The position numbers were made by a program, and so were the translations under genes. From Marinobacter sp. es.042 (GTDB lineage: Bacteria; Pseudomonadota; Gammaproteobacteria; Pseudomonadales; Oleiphilaceae), in NCBI RefSeq assembly GCF_900188315.1, contig NZ_LT897781.1, forward strand, positions 3,224,001-3,288,000: a stretch of 64,000 nt of DNA. Reading direction: 5' to 3'. Shown in pieces: positions 27,896 to 37,369 of this stretch (position 1 is its first letter; every line of letters starts with the position of its first letter). The notes below the pieces were generated by a model, which saw nothing but the letters and a program-made list of their open reading frames with translations, did not search any database and was not told the DNA's origin.

Positions 27896-29667
27896 ATCTT
27901 TTCAGTAGACGGTAAATCCTTCTCTGGCTCGTCCGATGTACTGCCGATGCAGACCTGGTTCCGGCCCAGGACCTTGGCCTGGTAGAGATTGTGGTCGGCC
28001 GTTGCAATCGCATGGTCCAGTGAGACATGTTCAGAATGGGGACTGGCGACACCGACGCTGATAGTGCATCGGATCATTTTGCCCCGATCAGTGGTGACCA
28101 GCTGTTCAATATTATGGCGGAAACGCTCGGCCACCTTGTGGGCTTCCGCCTGGTCGGTTTCCGGCAGCAAAAGAGTGAATTCCTCGCCACCCCAACGGGC
28201 CAGGAGGTCGCCCTTGCGACGGGAGCGATCAAGCTCACCGGCTATGGCCTTCAATACCCTGTCACCAGCAGCATGGCCATATTGATCATTGATGTTCTTG
28301 AAATGGTCAATATCGATCACAACCACGCAGATGTTCCTGTTCTTGCGCGAGACCAGACTCCAGAGTGATTCGGCGACGGGCAGAAAGCCGCGCCGATTGT
28401 TCAGGCCGGTCAGCGGATCAATCCGTGCGTTTCGCTCCGCGGTCATCCGGGCCTGTTCGTTTCGTCGAACCAGATCGGCCAGGGCCAGCGCCAACAGCAT
28501 GGCATCCAACACCATGCCGATGTCCACGGCGTAGTAACCAGGCTGGGTGTAAGGAATAACGCCGGATACCGTCAGGGCAGAAATCGAAGCGCCGACAACA
28601 GAGGCCAGTGTGCCCAGCAGGAAATAGCGGGCGGCCTGATTGCCGCTCAGCCAGCTCGACACGCCCATGTAGAGCATCAGTGCACTGAACACCGGTACAA
28701 CCAGGAATGCCAGACGCAGCGCCGCGCCCTGCTCGTTCAAGGCAATGCAGGTCGTAACGAGCGCGAAATAGGCTCCTAAAAGGATCTGGATGGCTCTGTG
28801 GAGTCGCGGCTGGTGGCGCTTGGTATCCAGGAAATTCGTCGCAAACGCCAGGCCAGCGCTTGCGAAACACAGCATCAGCAGGGGCGGGGCCCACTGTTGC
28901 CAACCCACCGCGTTGGGCCAGAGCAGAGCCATCCCGATGCCGCTGTAGGATGCCGTCATGGCAAGATAACTGCCCATGTAGAGCGAGTAGAACAGATAAC
29001 GCCGCTGCCGAAGCCCGGCGAACAGCATCAGGTTATAGGCCGATAGCGCAAACATGGCGCCGTAGACGAAGCTGTAGAACGCCGTCTCGGACTGTTCTCG
29101 GCCATGGCTGGTGGTCAGGCTGGAAAAATACAGGGGCACCAGCATGGGGTCGGCTGTCTCAATCCGCAGCAACAGGCGTGTCTTGCCGGGCGGAAACGGG
29201 TAATCGGCACTGGGTATGCGTTTGGCGAGTGAGCGTTCATCCAGCGGAATCTGATCACCGCTGACAAAGTGCTCTGGCGGCCGGTCGTCTGGCAGTAGAA
29301 AGAAGTCAACGCGCTCCAGCCAGCCTGTTCTGACGGACACGCGCCGCAAAATGGGATCATCGGTAGGATTGAGGACATCCGCCACCAGCCAGATCGCACC
29401 GGAATTGATGCCATTGACCAAAACGCTGGTTTGGGGGCGGGCCAGGACAGTGGGATTGCGGCCAATCAGGGACTGAACCTGCTCAACAGACAGCCTCTCT
29501 CCCTGTTCAGCAAGAAACGCCACCCGGTCGGTTACGGCGCCCGGGTAATCAGATTGCGCGTCAATGACCGGCACTGAACCATATTCGTCTGCCGATTCGG
29601 CAGTAGCAGACGTTGTCAGGTTCAGAAGGATCAGCACGCAGAGCAGGGGCCAGTAATGTGGCACCAA
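27889..29667 (-). CDS. 7TMR-DISM membrane diguanylate cyclase
   Basis: The product is about 592 residues: signal peptide, periplasmic 7TMR-DISM extracellular domain (about 40-190, TGWLERVDFFLLPDDRPPEH), seven membrane helices (about 195-395), and a C-terminal GGDEF domain. The cyclase motif is WGGEEF, preceded at five residues by RKGD, a product-inhibition I-site, and the DPLTGLNNRRGF and DIDHFKNINDQYGHAAGD segments are intact. It should make cyclic-di-GMP in response to a periplasmic ligand. The start is TTG at 29667 or GTG at 29664; AAAGGA upstream fits either. Confidence 0.9.
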   Translation of the reverse strand: MVPHYWPLLCVLILLNLTTSATAESADEYGSVPVIDAQSDYPGAVTDRVAFLAEQGERLSVEQVQSLIGRNPTVLARPQTSVLVNGINSGAIWLVADVLNPTDDPILRRVSVRTGWLERVDFFLLPDDRPPEHFVSGDQIPLDERSLAKRIPSADYPFPPGKTRLLLRIETADPMLVPLYFSSLTTSHGREQSETAFYSFVYGAMFALSAYNLMLFAGLRQRRYLFYSLYMGSYLAMTASYSGIGMALLWPNAVGWQQWAPPLLMLCFASAGLAFATNFLDTKRHQPRLHRAIQILLGAYFALVTTCIALNEQGAALRLAFLVVPVFSALMLYMGVSSWLSGNQAARYFLLGTLASVVGASISALTVSGVIPYTQPGYYAVDIGMVLDAMLLALALADLVRRNEQARMTAERNARIDPLTGLNNRRGFLPVAESLWSLVSRKNRNICVVVIDIDHFKNINDQYGHAAGDRVLKAIAGELDRSRRKGDLLARWGGEEFTLLLPETDQAEAHKVAERFRHNIEQLVTTDRGKMIRCTISVGVASPHSEHVSLDHAIATADHNLYQAKVLGRNQVCIGSTSDEPEKDLPSTEKIS

Positions 29668-29733
29668 TTTTCATATTCCTTTATCTGGTTTTGCCTAGAC
29701 TATCGGCAAACCTGCTCCGTGTCATATTTCACG

Positions 29734-31836
29734 TCAGGCCATGTGCACCGCCACCCGCGTGCCATTAAACGCCGCATTGCCCGTCAGTACGTCAATGCGC
29801 CCGGAATCAGTGACGTCGTTCATGCTCACGCCGGGTTGTCCCTCGGCGATCGACATGGCGGTGTCCGGCCGGTTGTGGCCCCAGCCCTGGGGTATGCTGA
29901 TCACACCCTCGAACATATCGTCGTCGATTTCCACCGGCAGGTTGATGCTCCCGGAAGCCGACATAACCGTGGCCAGTTGTCCGTCTTCAAGCCCGATTTT
30001 GAGGGCATCTGACGCGTTCATCTGTAACGTGCACGGGTTCTTGCCCTTGACCAGGCGGTGGGAATTCTGGGTCCAGGTGTTGTGGCTGCGAGGCAGGCGG
30101 CGGCTGATCAGCGTGAACGGATAGTCGCTGTTCTCATCTACCTGCAACAGGCCCGAGGCATCCAGGCGTTTCAGATCCTTCAGGTATAGCGCGGGGGCAA
30201 TGCGGATCTTGCCGTCCTCGGTCTGGATGCGCTGCGCCAGGCAGGGCTGGAGCGGTCCCAGATCCACACCATGGGGGTTGGCTTTCAGGGTCTCCAGGCT
30301 CATGCCCTCTTTTCCGTAGGCGCCGTGTTTAAGGCCCAGATCCAGCATGGCCTCCGGCGTAACACCATCGTCTTCCAGGCCCGTTAACTGCAGGGCCAGA
30401 TCCCGCAGAATCTCCCAGTCGTGTTTCTGGTTCGGCGCTTTCTCGACCATCGGTTCCGAGAACTTGGCGGTATTGCGAACGGCGAAAGAGTTGAAGAACA
30501 CATCGAAGTGCGGCACTTCCAGCCCGGTTGTGGCCGGCAGGATGATGTCCGCGTGGCGGGTGGTTTCGTTCATGTAGATATCCACCGACACCATGAAATC
30601 CAGGGCGTCGAAGGCTTCCTCCAAGCGGACTCCGCCGGGTGCTGAGAGCACGGGGTTGCCGGCGATGGTAATCATGGCGCGGATCTGGCCCTCGCCCGGG
30701 GTCAGGATCTCATCAGCCAGGGTAGCGACCGGGAATTCGTTGTTGAAGTAGGGCAGTTTTCGCACCCGGGACTCGTAACGGCCATAGGAACTCGGCTTGC
30801 CCTTTTTGTCCCTGACAAGATCAAAGGCCGGCTGGGGGAACATGGCGCCACCGCGGCTATCGAAGTTGCCGGTGAGAATGTTCAATACATTGTTGAGCCA
30901 CTGGCAGAGGCCGCCGAACGACTGCGTCGAGGCGCCCATGCGGCTGTAGCAAACGGCGCTCTTCGCAGCTGCCATCTCCCGGGCCAGCTCGCGGATGGCC
31001 TCCGCGGTCATACCACAGGCTGTCGCCACGTTTTCCGGGCTATAGGGTTTTACGGCCTCGGCCAGTTGCTCCAGCCCGTCGATCCGGTCTTCCAGATGAC
31101 CAAGGGTAACCAATTGTTCCTCAAACAGGGTGTGAACCATGGCCAGCATGAACAGGGCATCGGTTTCCGGGCGGATAAACAGGTGCTGGTCGGCCTTTCT
31201 CGCAGTCTCGGTGCGCCGTGGATCAACCACCACCACCTTGCCGCCGCGTTGCTGGATGGCCTTCAGGCGTTTGCCGACGCCGGGGGCGGTCATCAGGCTG
31301 CCGTTGGAAACAATCGGGTTGGCACCAATGATCAGCATGAAATCCGTATGGTCGATGTCCGGCACCGGAATCAGCATGCCGGCACCGAGCATGTAATTGG
31401 ACGCCACGTGATGTGGTAACTGGTCCGCCGATGCGGAGCTGTAGCGGTTATTGGTGCCCAGCGCCTTGAAGAACCGCGGCAGCATAATGGCGTTGCCGAA
31501 GTTATGGGCGTTTGGATTACCCAGATAAACCCCGACCGCATCCTGCCCGTGTTCCTGCTGGATGCCGCGAAACCGCGAGGCGATTTCCTCGAAGGCAGCT
31601 TCCCAGCTGATCTCCTGCCAGCCGTCCGCGCTGCGCTTGATGGGTGCTTTCAGGCGGTCCTTGTCATTGTAGAAATCCTGCAGTGCAACGGCTTTCGGGC
31701 AGATATGGCCGTGGCTGAACGGGTCGTTGCTGTCACCCTTGATGGACAGGATCTCGCTACCCCGATGCTGGATTTCGAGGCCACACATGGCTTCACAGAT
31801 GTTACAGGTGCGGTAATGGGTCTGGGTGTCGGTCAT
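29734..31836 (-). CDS. Molybdopterin-dependent oxidoreductase (formate dehydrogenase/thiosulfate reductase superfamily)
   Basis: The 700-residue protein starts at the ATG at 31836 (a GTG three codons earlier is possible). Cysteines C11, C14, C18 and C46 (CNICEAMC, then HICPKA) make the N-terminal [4Fe-4S] motif of bis-MGD enzymes, and the final about 120 residues form the molydopterin dinucleotide-binding domain (SRRLPRSHNTWTQNSHRL, then ISIPQGWGHN). No twin-arginine signal is present, so it is cytoplasmic. No iron-sulphur or membrane partner subunits are adjacent, and its substrate cannot be named. Confidence 0.88.
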   Translation of the reverse strand: MTDTQTHYRTCNICEAMCGLEIQHRGSEILSIKGDSNDPFSHGHICPKAVALQDFYNDKDRLKAPIKRSADGWQEISWEAAFEEIASRFRGIQQEHGQDAVGVYLGNPNAHNFGNAIMLPRFFKALGTNNRYSSASADQLPHHVASNYMLGAGMLIPVPDIDHTDFMLIIGANPIVSNGSLMTAPGVGKRLKAIQQRGGKVVVVDPRRTETARKADQHLFIRPETDALFMLAMVHTLFEEQLVTLGHLEDRIDGLEQLAEAVKPYSPENVATACGMTAEAIRELAREMAAAKSAVCYSRMGASTQSFGGLCQWLNNVLNILTGNFDSRGGAMFPQPAFDLVRDKKGKPSSYGRYESRVRKLPYFNNEFPVATLADEILTPGEGQIRAMITIAGNPVLSAPGGVRLEEAFDALDFMVSVDIYMNETTRHADIILPATTGLEVPHFDVFFNSFAVRNTAKFSEPMVEKAPNQKHDWEILRDLALQLTGLEDDGVTPEAMLDLGLKHGAYGKEGMSLETLKANPHGVDLGPLQPCLAQRIQTEDGKIRIAPALYLKDLKRLDASGLLQVDENSDYPFTLISRRLPRSHNTWTQNSHRLVKGKNPCTLQMNASDALKIGLEDGQLATVMSASGSINLPVEIDDDMFEGVISIPQGWGHNRPDTAMSIAEGQPGVSMNDVTDSGRIDVLTGNAAFNGTRVAVHMA

Positions 31837-31988
31837 GGCAAACACTCGGTCCGGATATTGTCGTTATTGGTTCTGGCAGTGTGGCACAAGCCGGCGGAAA
31901 ATCAGACGGTCATAATTCACATAAAACCGGTCAATCCCGCCAAATAATGTTTCTCCCGGTGCCTGAAAGAGAGGCCGGAATTTCATCG

Positions 31989-31994
31989 TATAAT
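31989..31994 (+). promoter_or_regulatory. -10 element TATAAT immediately ahead of the zincin-like gene
   Basis: A perfect TATAAT lies six bases before the ATG at 32001. A transcript started at the usual distance would begin at or next to the start codon, suggesting a leaderless mRNA; there is also no ribosome binding site. No well-spaced -35 is visible. Confidence 0.4.
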
Positions 31995-32000
31995 AGCGCC

Positions 32001-32774
32001 ATGGCTAAAAACTTTTACCGTCGGGGCCCGGACCATCGTGCCGGTGCGCCGGTCACATTCCTTGATGTCCGTCGTCGTTTCCAGTTCCGTACCATCGAGA
32101 TTGGCCGCTGGGTCACCGAGCCGGAAAAACAGCGCAGTGCGTCGCTGTTCTACGATGCCCTGTGCGACCTGATGACCATTCTTGGCGGCACCGAGTCTCT
32201 GGTTTCCCTGCGTGGCACCCTGGCTCTTCAATATGGCATTGGCGGGCGGCCCGGTGTGTCGGCCCACTACACACCGGCCACGCGCAGCTTCTCACTGGCC
32301 AAAAATGCCGGGCCCGGCAGCATCGCCCACGAGTGGTTTCACGCCTTCGATCATTACATCGGCGAGAAGCTTTTCGGCGAGGCCCAGAGAGGCCAGTTTG
32401 CTTCGAAGCTCTGGCTTGGCCGTGACGACGCTGTGCGGCATCCGCTTAACGATCGACTGCAGGCCTGCTTCAAGGCGATTCTTCTGGACGAAAAAGGCGC
32501 AGAGCCCAGCGAGCTCTTCCGGTGCTCGGTGAAAGCGGACAAAGCGGCCGGAATTCAATATTTCAGCTTGCCTGAAGAACTCTGCGCCCGGGCGTTTGAA
32601 GCGTTTGTGCAGGATGCAGGCGTGAAGAATGCCTTTCTGGTGAGCGGAACCCGGGAATCTGAAGAGGCAAAACTGGGGTTGTACCCAATGTTTGAGCAAC
32701 GCGAGCGTATCAACGAGTCCTTTCAGGACTACTACACTTCTCTGGGGCGAGCGCTCAGATTGCTGGAGAAATAA
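32001..32774 (+). CDS. Zincin-like protein with HEWFH motif (CLCA_X-like), function unknown
   Basis: The 257-residue soluble protein contains HEWFHAFDHYIGE at about residue 110, an HExxH motif that suggests a zinc metallopeptidase fold, preceded by the typical glycine- and serine-rich strand (SFSLAKNAGPGSIA). The N-terminus is basic (MAKNFYRRGPDHRAGAP) and there is no signal peptide. It resembles proteins that databases label CLCA_X family; I am not sure of that name and know no assigned function. It diverges from the molybdo-oxidoreductase gene and is followed 18 bases later by the symporter gene. The frame is open upstream to 31881, but MAKNF is the sensible start. Confidence 0.75.
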   Translation: MAKNFYRRGPDHRAGAPVTFLDVRRRFQFRTIEIGRWVTEPEKQRSASLFYDALCDLMTILGGTESLVSLRGTLALQYGIGGRPGVSAHYTPATRSFSLAKNAGPGSIAHEWFHAFDHYIGEKLFGEAQRGQFASKLWLGRDDAVRHPLNDRLQACFKAILLDEKGAEPSELFRCSVKADKAAGIQYFSLPEELCARAFEAFVQDAGVKNAFLVSGTRESEEAKLGLYPMFEQRERINESFQDYYTSLGRALRLLEK

Positions 32775-32792
32775 CGGCTCTTGGGAGGTAAT

Positions 32793-34169
32793 GTGCAGGA
32801 ATTCGTCGACAGCATTGGAAGCTGGGTTTGGGGCCCTGTCACGATTGTTCTGCTTGTTGGTACGGGATTATATCTGACCGTCAGGTTGCGCTTTATTCAG
32901 TTGTTCCGCATGTGGCTGTCCCTGAGGATTGCCAGTGGCGTGGATGCGGAACAGCAAAAGGAGGGTGACCTCAGTCAGTTTGGCGCGCTGACCCTGGCGC
33001 TGTCGGCGGCCATTGGCAACGGAAATATTGCCGGTGTTGCCACTGCCATAGCCCTGGGCGGGCCGGGCGCGGTTTTGTGGATGTGGGTCACGGCTCTGGT
33101 GGGCATGGCTACGGTTTATGCCAGCACCACTCTGGCCCTGGCCTTTCGCCATCATGATCCGGAGCGTGGTTATGTCGGTGGCCCCATGTACTACATTGAG
33201 CAGGGTCTTGGGCCCCGCTGGAAGCCGATGGCCAAAATGTTTGCCTTTTGTGCGGTCCTGGCAGCCTTTGGCACCGGCAATATGGCGGAGGCAAATTCGG
33301 TTGCCGACACCCTGGAATTTTCGCTCCGGGACATTATTGGTTACACCGCCACCGACAGCAGCGTGTTTTCGGTAAAACTTGCCATAGGACTGGTCTATGC
33401 GGGGCTGGTCTGGTTGGTGATTGTGGGTGGCGTCAAGCGAATCGGGCAGGTCGTGTCCCGGCTGGTTCCACTGATGTTTCTGGTTTATGTTGGCAGTGCG
33501 CTCGTGGTGCTGGTCATCAAGGCCGACGCGATTCCCGGAGCGTTTGCGCTCATTTTCACGGACGCCTTCAGCGGTACGGCGGCCGTTGGCGGATTTACCG
33601 GAGCCAGCGTGATGGCTGCCATCCAGTTCGGTGTCGCCCGAGGGGTATTCAGTAACGAGGCGGGACTGGGAACAACCCCCATGGCGATGGCTGCAGCGCG
33701 TACTGCGGAGCCGGTTCGGGCTGGTCTGGTAGCGATGAATGGCCCTCTTTTCGACACCCTCATTGTGTGTACCATCACGGCTCTCGTGATAATCACGACG
33801 GGTGTCTGGCAGACCGGGATCAGCGGTTCGGAGCTGACCACCATGGCCTTCAACTCTGCGGTGCCGGACCTGGGTAAACTGGCGGTCACTGTTTCGCTGC
33901 TGTTTTTCTCCTTTTCCAGCGTGCTTGGCTGGAGTTACTACGGAGACCGGGGGACGGGCTATCTGTTTGGTGAGGGCGCCATCCTGAAATACCGTCGCCT
34001 GTTCTGCCTGCTTCTGCCCATTGGCGCCGTTATGAAGCTTGAGTTGATTTGGGGGCTCTGCGACATTGCAAACGGACTGATGGCGATCCCCAACCTGATC
34101 GCCATCCTTTTGTTGTCCCCGCTTGTGGTGCGGTTAACCCGTCGATATTTCAGCCCTTCTGTTTCATGA
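32793..34169 (+). CDS. Alanine/glycine:cation symporter (AGCS family)
   Basis: The 458-residue membrane protein has the AGCS (DagA/AlsT) family features: SAAIGNGNIAGVATAIALGG, a motif GGPGAVLWMWVTALVGMAT, YVGGPMYYIEQGLG and ARGVFSNEAGLGT. It imports alanine or glycine with Na+ or H+. I chose GTG at 32793, five bases after GGGAGGTA; a TTG at 32781 inside that sequence is unlikely. It is probably co-transcribed with the zincin-like gene and ends 50 bases before a convergent gene. Confidence 0.9.
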   Translation: MQEFVDSIGSWVWGPVTIVLLVGTGLYLTVRLRFIQLFRMWLSLRIASGVDAEQQKEGDLSQFGALTLALSAAIGNGNIAGVATAIALGGPGAVLWMWVTALVGMATVYASTTLALAFRHHDPERGYVGGPMYYIEQGLGPRWKPMAKMFAFCAVLAAFGTGNMAEANSVADTLEFSLRDIIGYTATDSSVFSVKLAIGLVYAGLVWLVIVGGVKRIGQVVSRLVPLMFLVYVGSALVVLVIKADAIPGAFALIFTDAFSGTAAVGGFTGASVMAAIQFGVARGVFSNEAGLGTTPMAMAAARTAEPVRAGLVAMNGPLFDTLIVCTITALVIITTGVWQTGISGSELTTMAFNSAVPDLGKLAVTVSLLFFSFSSVLGWSYYGDRGTGYLFGEGAILKYRRLFCLLLPIGAVMKLELIWGLCDIANGLMAIPNLIAILLLSPLVVRLTRRYFSPSVS

Positions 34170-34219
34170 ATCTGGCCACGGCCAATAGCGATAACGGTTC
34201 CTTCCCGTGAAATGTATTA

Positions 34220-36817
34220 TCAATGGAATCCCTGAAGGCCTGTTGTCTTGCTTTCAACCTCCAGCCAGGCCTGTAGTTCGTGCAGCGGCTTCGGCGAGCA
34301 GATCCAGTAGCCCTGGAGCATTTCCGCTCCCAACTGGTTCAGAAGGCGGGCCGACTTTTCGGTTTCGACACCCTCGGCCACCACCTGATAGCCCAGGCCC
34401 TGGCCCATCCTGATGGCGGTTTCGACAATCATCCGCGCGCCCTCGCTGGATTCGATGTCCTGTAACAGGGCGCGGTCCAGTTTGATTTCGCTGGCCGGCA
34501 GTTTCTTGAGATAGGAAAGCGAGGAGTAGCCGGCGCCAAAGTCGTCAATCGACAGCTTCAGCCCGATAGCCGTTAATTCGTTCAGGGCGTTCAGGCCCCT
34601 GTGGGGATCATCCATGGCAGCGGTTTCGGTCAGCTCAATGATGACCTGTTCCGGGTTCAGCTGATTGCGCTTTGTTCGGGTTTTGAACAGGCCCACCAGT
34701 TCTGGAGAGCTCAGATCACGGGCAGAGATATTCACAGAAACGGTCAGAGACGGATCGAGGGTATGGAGTTCCTTCAGATCGTTCAGAGCCTGGTCCACCA
34801 CCCATCGGGTCAGATGTTTGATCACCCCGGTTTTCTCCGCCATTGGAACAAACTCAATCGGCGGCACCCAGCCCCGGTCCGGGTGATGCCAGCGGATCAG
34901 GGCTTCCACACCCACCACTTTGCCTGTCGCCAGGCTGATTTTGGGCTGGTAGTAGAGCTCGGTCTGATTGTGGTGCAGTGCCTCCCGGAGGTCGGACATC
35001 AACGTCAGCCGGCTCTCGTCATAGATGTCATCTTTGCGGGAATACAGGCCGGTCTGATAAGGCCCATGAGGCGCCATTTCCATGCCGACGTGGGCATTGC
35101 GGATCAACAGAGCCGCTTTTTTTCCATGTTCCGGGTAGCTGGCGGCGCCGAACCGCGGATTGGGCTCTATGGCGATATTGTCCAGTAAAACGGGTTCTGC
35201 CAGTTGCTTGAGCGCATTATCCAGTGCCTTGAAATCGTCCCCCGTTTTGCTGACATCCACCAGCAGGCCAAAGCTGTCTCCGGACAGCTGATACACCCAT
35301 TCGTCGTTACCAAAGGAATCGACGATGTGGTGAACCATAGGCAGGTCTGCTGCTAATCGGGACATCCGCTCGGCCATGGCCTTGAGCAAACGTTCGCTGC
35401 GGTCCAGGCCCAGGGTCCGGTTGATTTCCTTGAGCTGCGTTATCCGGGTAACGCCCGCCATGAAGCGCCCGTTGGGGTTTTGCCGAAATTGCTCATCCGC
35501 CATCCATTCGAACCGGTTCCGGTTTGGTAGCCCGGTCACCGGGTCATGGGTCAGTGCTTCATTCAACTGGGTCTGGGCTTCGTTGCGGGCCTTCTGTTGT
35601 TTGAGGATATCGGCCTGAGCCTGGATTTTCTGTTCCCGTTCCCGGTATAGGCGGTCGGCCAGGGCAAGCGTGAGAATGAAAGCCTCGAGCCCGGAGCCGA
35701 TCTGCATGGCGTACTCGGTAAAGAAATTCTCCGGCAGCAGGCCCAGGGCCCGCCCCGCCGTTGCTGAGACCCCGATCGTAAGAGGTGTCCAGGCGATCGT
35801 GAAGAACACCCCGGCCCGGACACCGGCAGCCCAGGCCACAGGGCCGGCCACCAGGAGCAACGAGAAGAACGCGAACGCGGAAACGGCCGCCACCCGGATA
35901 CCGGTGTCGTAATCCAGCAGCGGCGCAGACAGGAAAAACAGCATTTCAAACAAGAGCATCGCCTGCAGGGCCCGGTACAGCCTGGGGCTGTTAGAGCGCA
36001 CCTGGAGGAACTCCATGCAGAAGAGTATCGAGAACATCGCCAGGAATGGCATCGACAGCAGAAGCACATGCGTGTGAAGAAACGGTGCGCCCGGGTAGAT
36101 GTGCTGAAGTGTATAGCCGCGCACAGCGGCGAAGAACAGGAAGTAGCCGGAAATGGCCAGGGCGTAGAACAGGTACAGCTTTTCTCGCAGGGTCAGGAAC
36201 ACGGCCAGGTTGATCAGGATGATCACTGCCAGACTGCCATAATAGAAAAAGTGCAGCTTCTGCTCGTTGGCAGCGGCCTCGTAAAAATCATTCTGTTGCC
36301 AGATCTGCAGCGGCACCACCATCGTGCCCTGGGTGGCGACCCGGATATAAAGAGTTTTCGAGGCATCCGGGGCTACATGGAATCGATATAGCATGTTGGG
36401 ATGGTCGACATCCCTGGGGTAGAAAGAGCGGGTGTCCCCGGTGGCGAATTCTCGGAGCAGGGTGCCGCCGGAGAGCTCGTGAAACACCACGTCATCAAGC
36501 TGGGAATAGCCCAGCTCGGCAATCAGAAGCTGGTCGCGGCCGGTCTGGTTTTGCACCTCAACCCGCAGCCAGTAGGCGGAATCGGTAATGCCGAAGGTGG
36601 CCTTTCCCGATGGGTTGGTCTGCCAGGCGGTATCGGGAAGGGCGCGAACATCGGCCAGTTCCGCTTCCGCGCTGGCGTCTTCCCAGTACTGGAAATGGCT
36701 TTCAATCGGTTTTTCTGAGGCAAGTGTGACCGGGGCGCTATCCGCATGCGCAAAATGCGACGTGAACGTCGCCAGACTCAGTAAAAAGATACGGAGAGCA
36801 GTGCTGAGGATCACCAA
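34220..36817 (-). CDS. 7TMR-DISM membrane protein with degenerate GGDEF and intact EAL domain
   Basis: This 865-residue protein has a signal peptide, a 7TMR-DISM sensor domain, seven membrane helices (about 190-390), a GGDEF domain (about 430-600) and an EAL domain (about 615-855). The cyclase motif is replaced by SGDSF, so synthesis is unlikely. The EAL part has EALIRW, VNISARDL, IDDFGAGYSSLSYL, KLDRALLQ and EGVET, so it should hydrolyse cyclic-di-GMP. The start is TTG at 36817 or GTG at 36814; neither has a strong ribosome binding site. It is the second 7TMR-DISM turnover protein within 9 kb. Confidence 0.9.
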   Translation of the reverse strand: MVILSTALRIFLLSLATFTSHFAHADSAPVTLASEKPIESHFQYWEDASAEAELADVRALPDTAWQTNPSGKATFGITDSAYWLRVEVQNQTGRDQLLIAELGYSQLDDVVFHELSGGTLLREFATGDTRSFYPRDVDHPNMLYRFHVAPDASKTLYIRVATQGTMVVPLQIWQQNDFYEAAANEQKLHFFYYGSLAVIILINLAVFLTLREKLYLFYALAISGYFLFFAAVRGYTLQHIYPGAPFLHTHVLLLSMPFLAMFSILFCMEFLQVRSNSPRLYRALQAMLLFEMLFFLSAPLLDYDTGIRVAAVSAFAFFSLLLVAGPVAWAAGVRAGVFFTIAWTPLTIGVSATAGRALGLLPENFFTEYAMQIGSGLEAFILTLALADRLYREREQKIQAQADILKQQKARNEAQTQLNEALTHDPVTGLPNRNRFEWMADEQFRQNPNGRFMAGVTRITQLKEINRTLGLDRSERLLKAMAERMSRLAADLPMVHHIVDSFGNDEWVYQLSGDSFGLLVDVSKTGDDFKALDNALKQLAEPVLLDNIAIEPNPRFGAASYPEHGKKAALLIRNAHVGMEMAPHGPYQTGLYSRKDDIYDESRLTLMSDLREALHHNQTELYYQPKISLATGKVVGVEALIRWHHPDRGWVPPIEFVPMAEKTGVIKHLTRWVVDQALNDLKELHTLDPSLTVSVNISARDLSSPELVGLFKTRTKRNQLNPEQVIIELTETAAMDDPHRGLNALNELTAIGLKLSIDDFGAGYSSLSYLKKLPASEIKLDRALLQDIESSEGARMIVETAIRMGQGLGYQVVAEGVETEKSARLLNQLGAEMLQGYWICSPKPLHELQAWLEVESKTTGLQGFH

Positions 36818-37054
36818 CAGTAGACCCCGTTATATCGCCATCAGGCTTTTTTATTTTCCTGATCATCAGCTTAACAGCCTTTCTTCACCGGAAAAGCCGA
36901 GAACCAATATTTAATGTAGCGAAATGTCTCATATCTGCAGATTCTCCGCCTTGCCCACCGGTCCTTTGGTGCTCTCCGTAGCCCTTAAACGCCTGTCTCG
37001 ATACCGGTCCATCTGCTACGTTGAAAGGAGACATTCATTCCCAAGGAGGCCTCT

Positions 37055-37267
37055 ATGTTCGTCGCTGAAAAAGCAACCGGGCACCTGATCGAAGTTCTGG
37101 ATACACAGGCGCTGTTTGATCCCCATAGCCAGCAGGTGCGAGGCAGCCTCCATTACGGAGAGGAGGCGCAGGATCCTGAATTGTTCAAAAAAGCCGAACT
37201 CGCATTTCCCTCCGGTGAAGCGCTTCCTTTGTGCTGGACAGACCCGGATTACCGTCGCCATAGCTGA
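37055..37267 (+). CDS. Small conserved-type hypothetical protein (70 aa)
   Basis: A 70-residue frame starts with an ATG six bases after a perfect AAGGAGG. The product (MFVAEKATGHLIEVLDTQAL at the start, then SGEALPLCWTDPDYR near the end) is acidic, soluble and without signal peptide or membrane span. I recall similar short proteins in pseudomonads (a LIEVLD-type start and a FPSGEALP motif), but know no function. The strong initiation site and monocistronic setting make it a real gene rather than a chance frame. Confidence 0.7.
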   Translation: MFVAEKATGHLIEVLDTQALFDPHSQQVRGSLHYGEEAQDPELFKKAELAFPSGEALPLCWTDPDYRRHS

Positions 37268-37369
37268 TATTTGCTTGCCCTTCCTGCCGTCACAACCGCG
37301 CCATATCAGAGTGGCGCGAGGCTTCCCTGCTTTCTGATCAGGTTTGAATTCCCCGCCTCGCTTCTGTAA

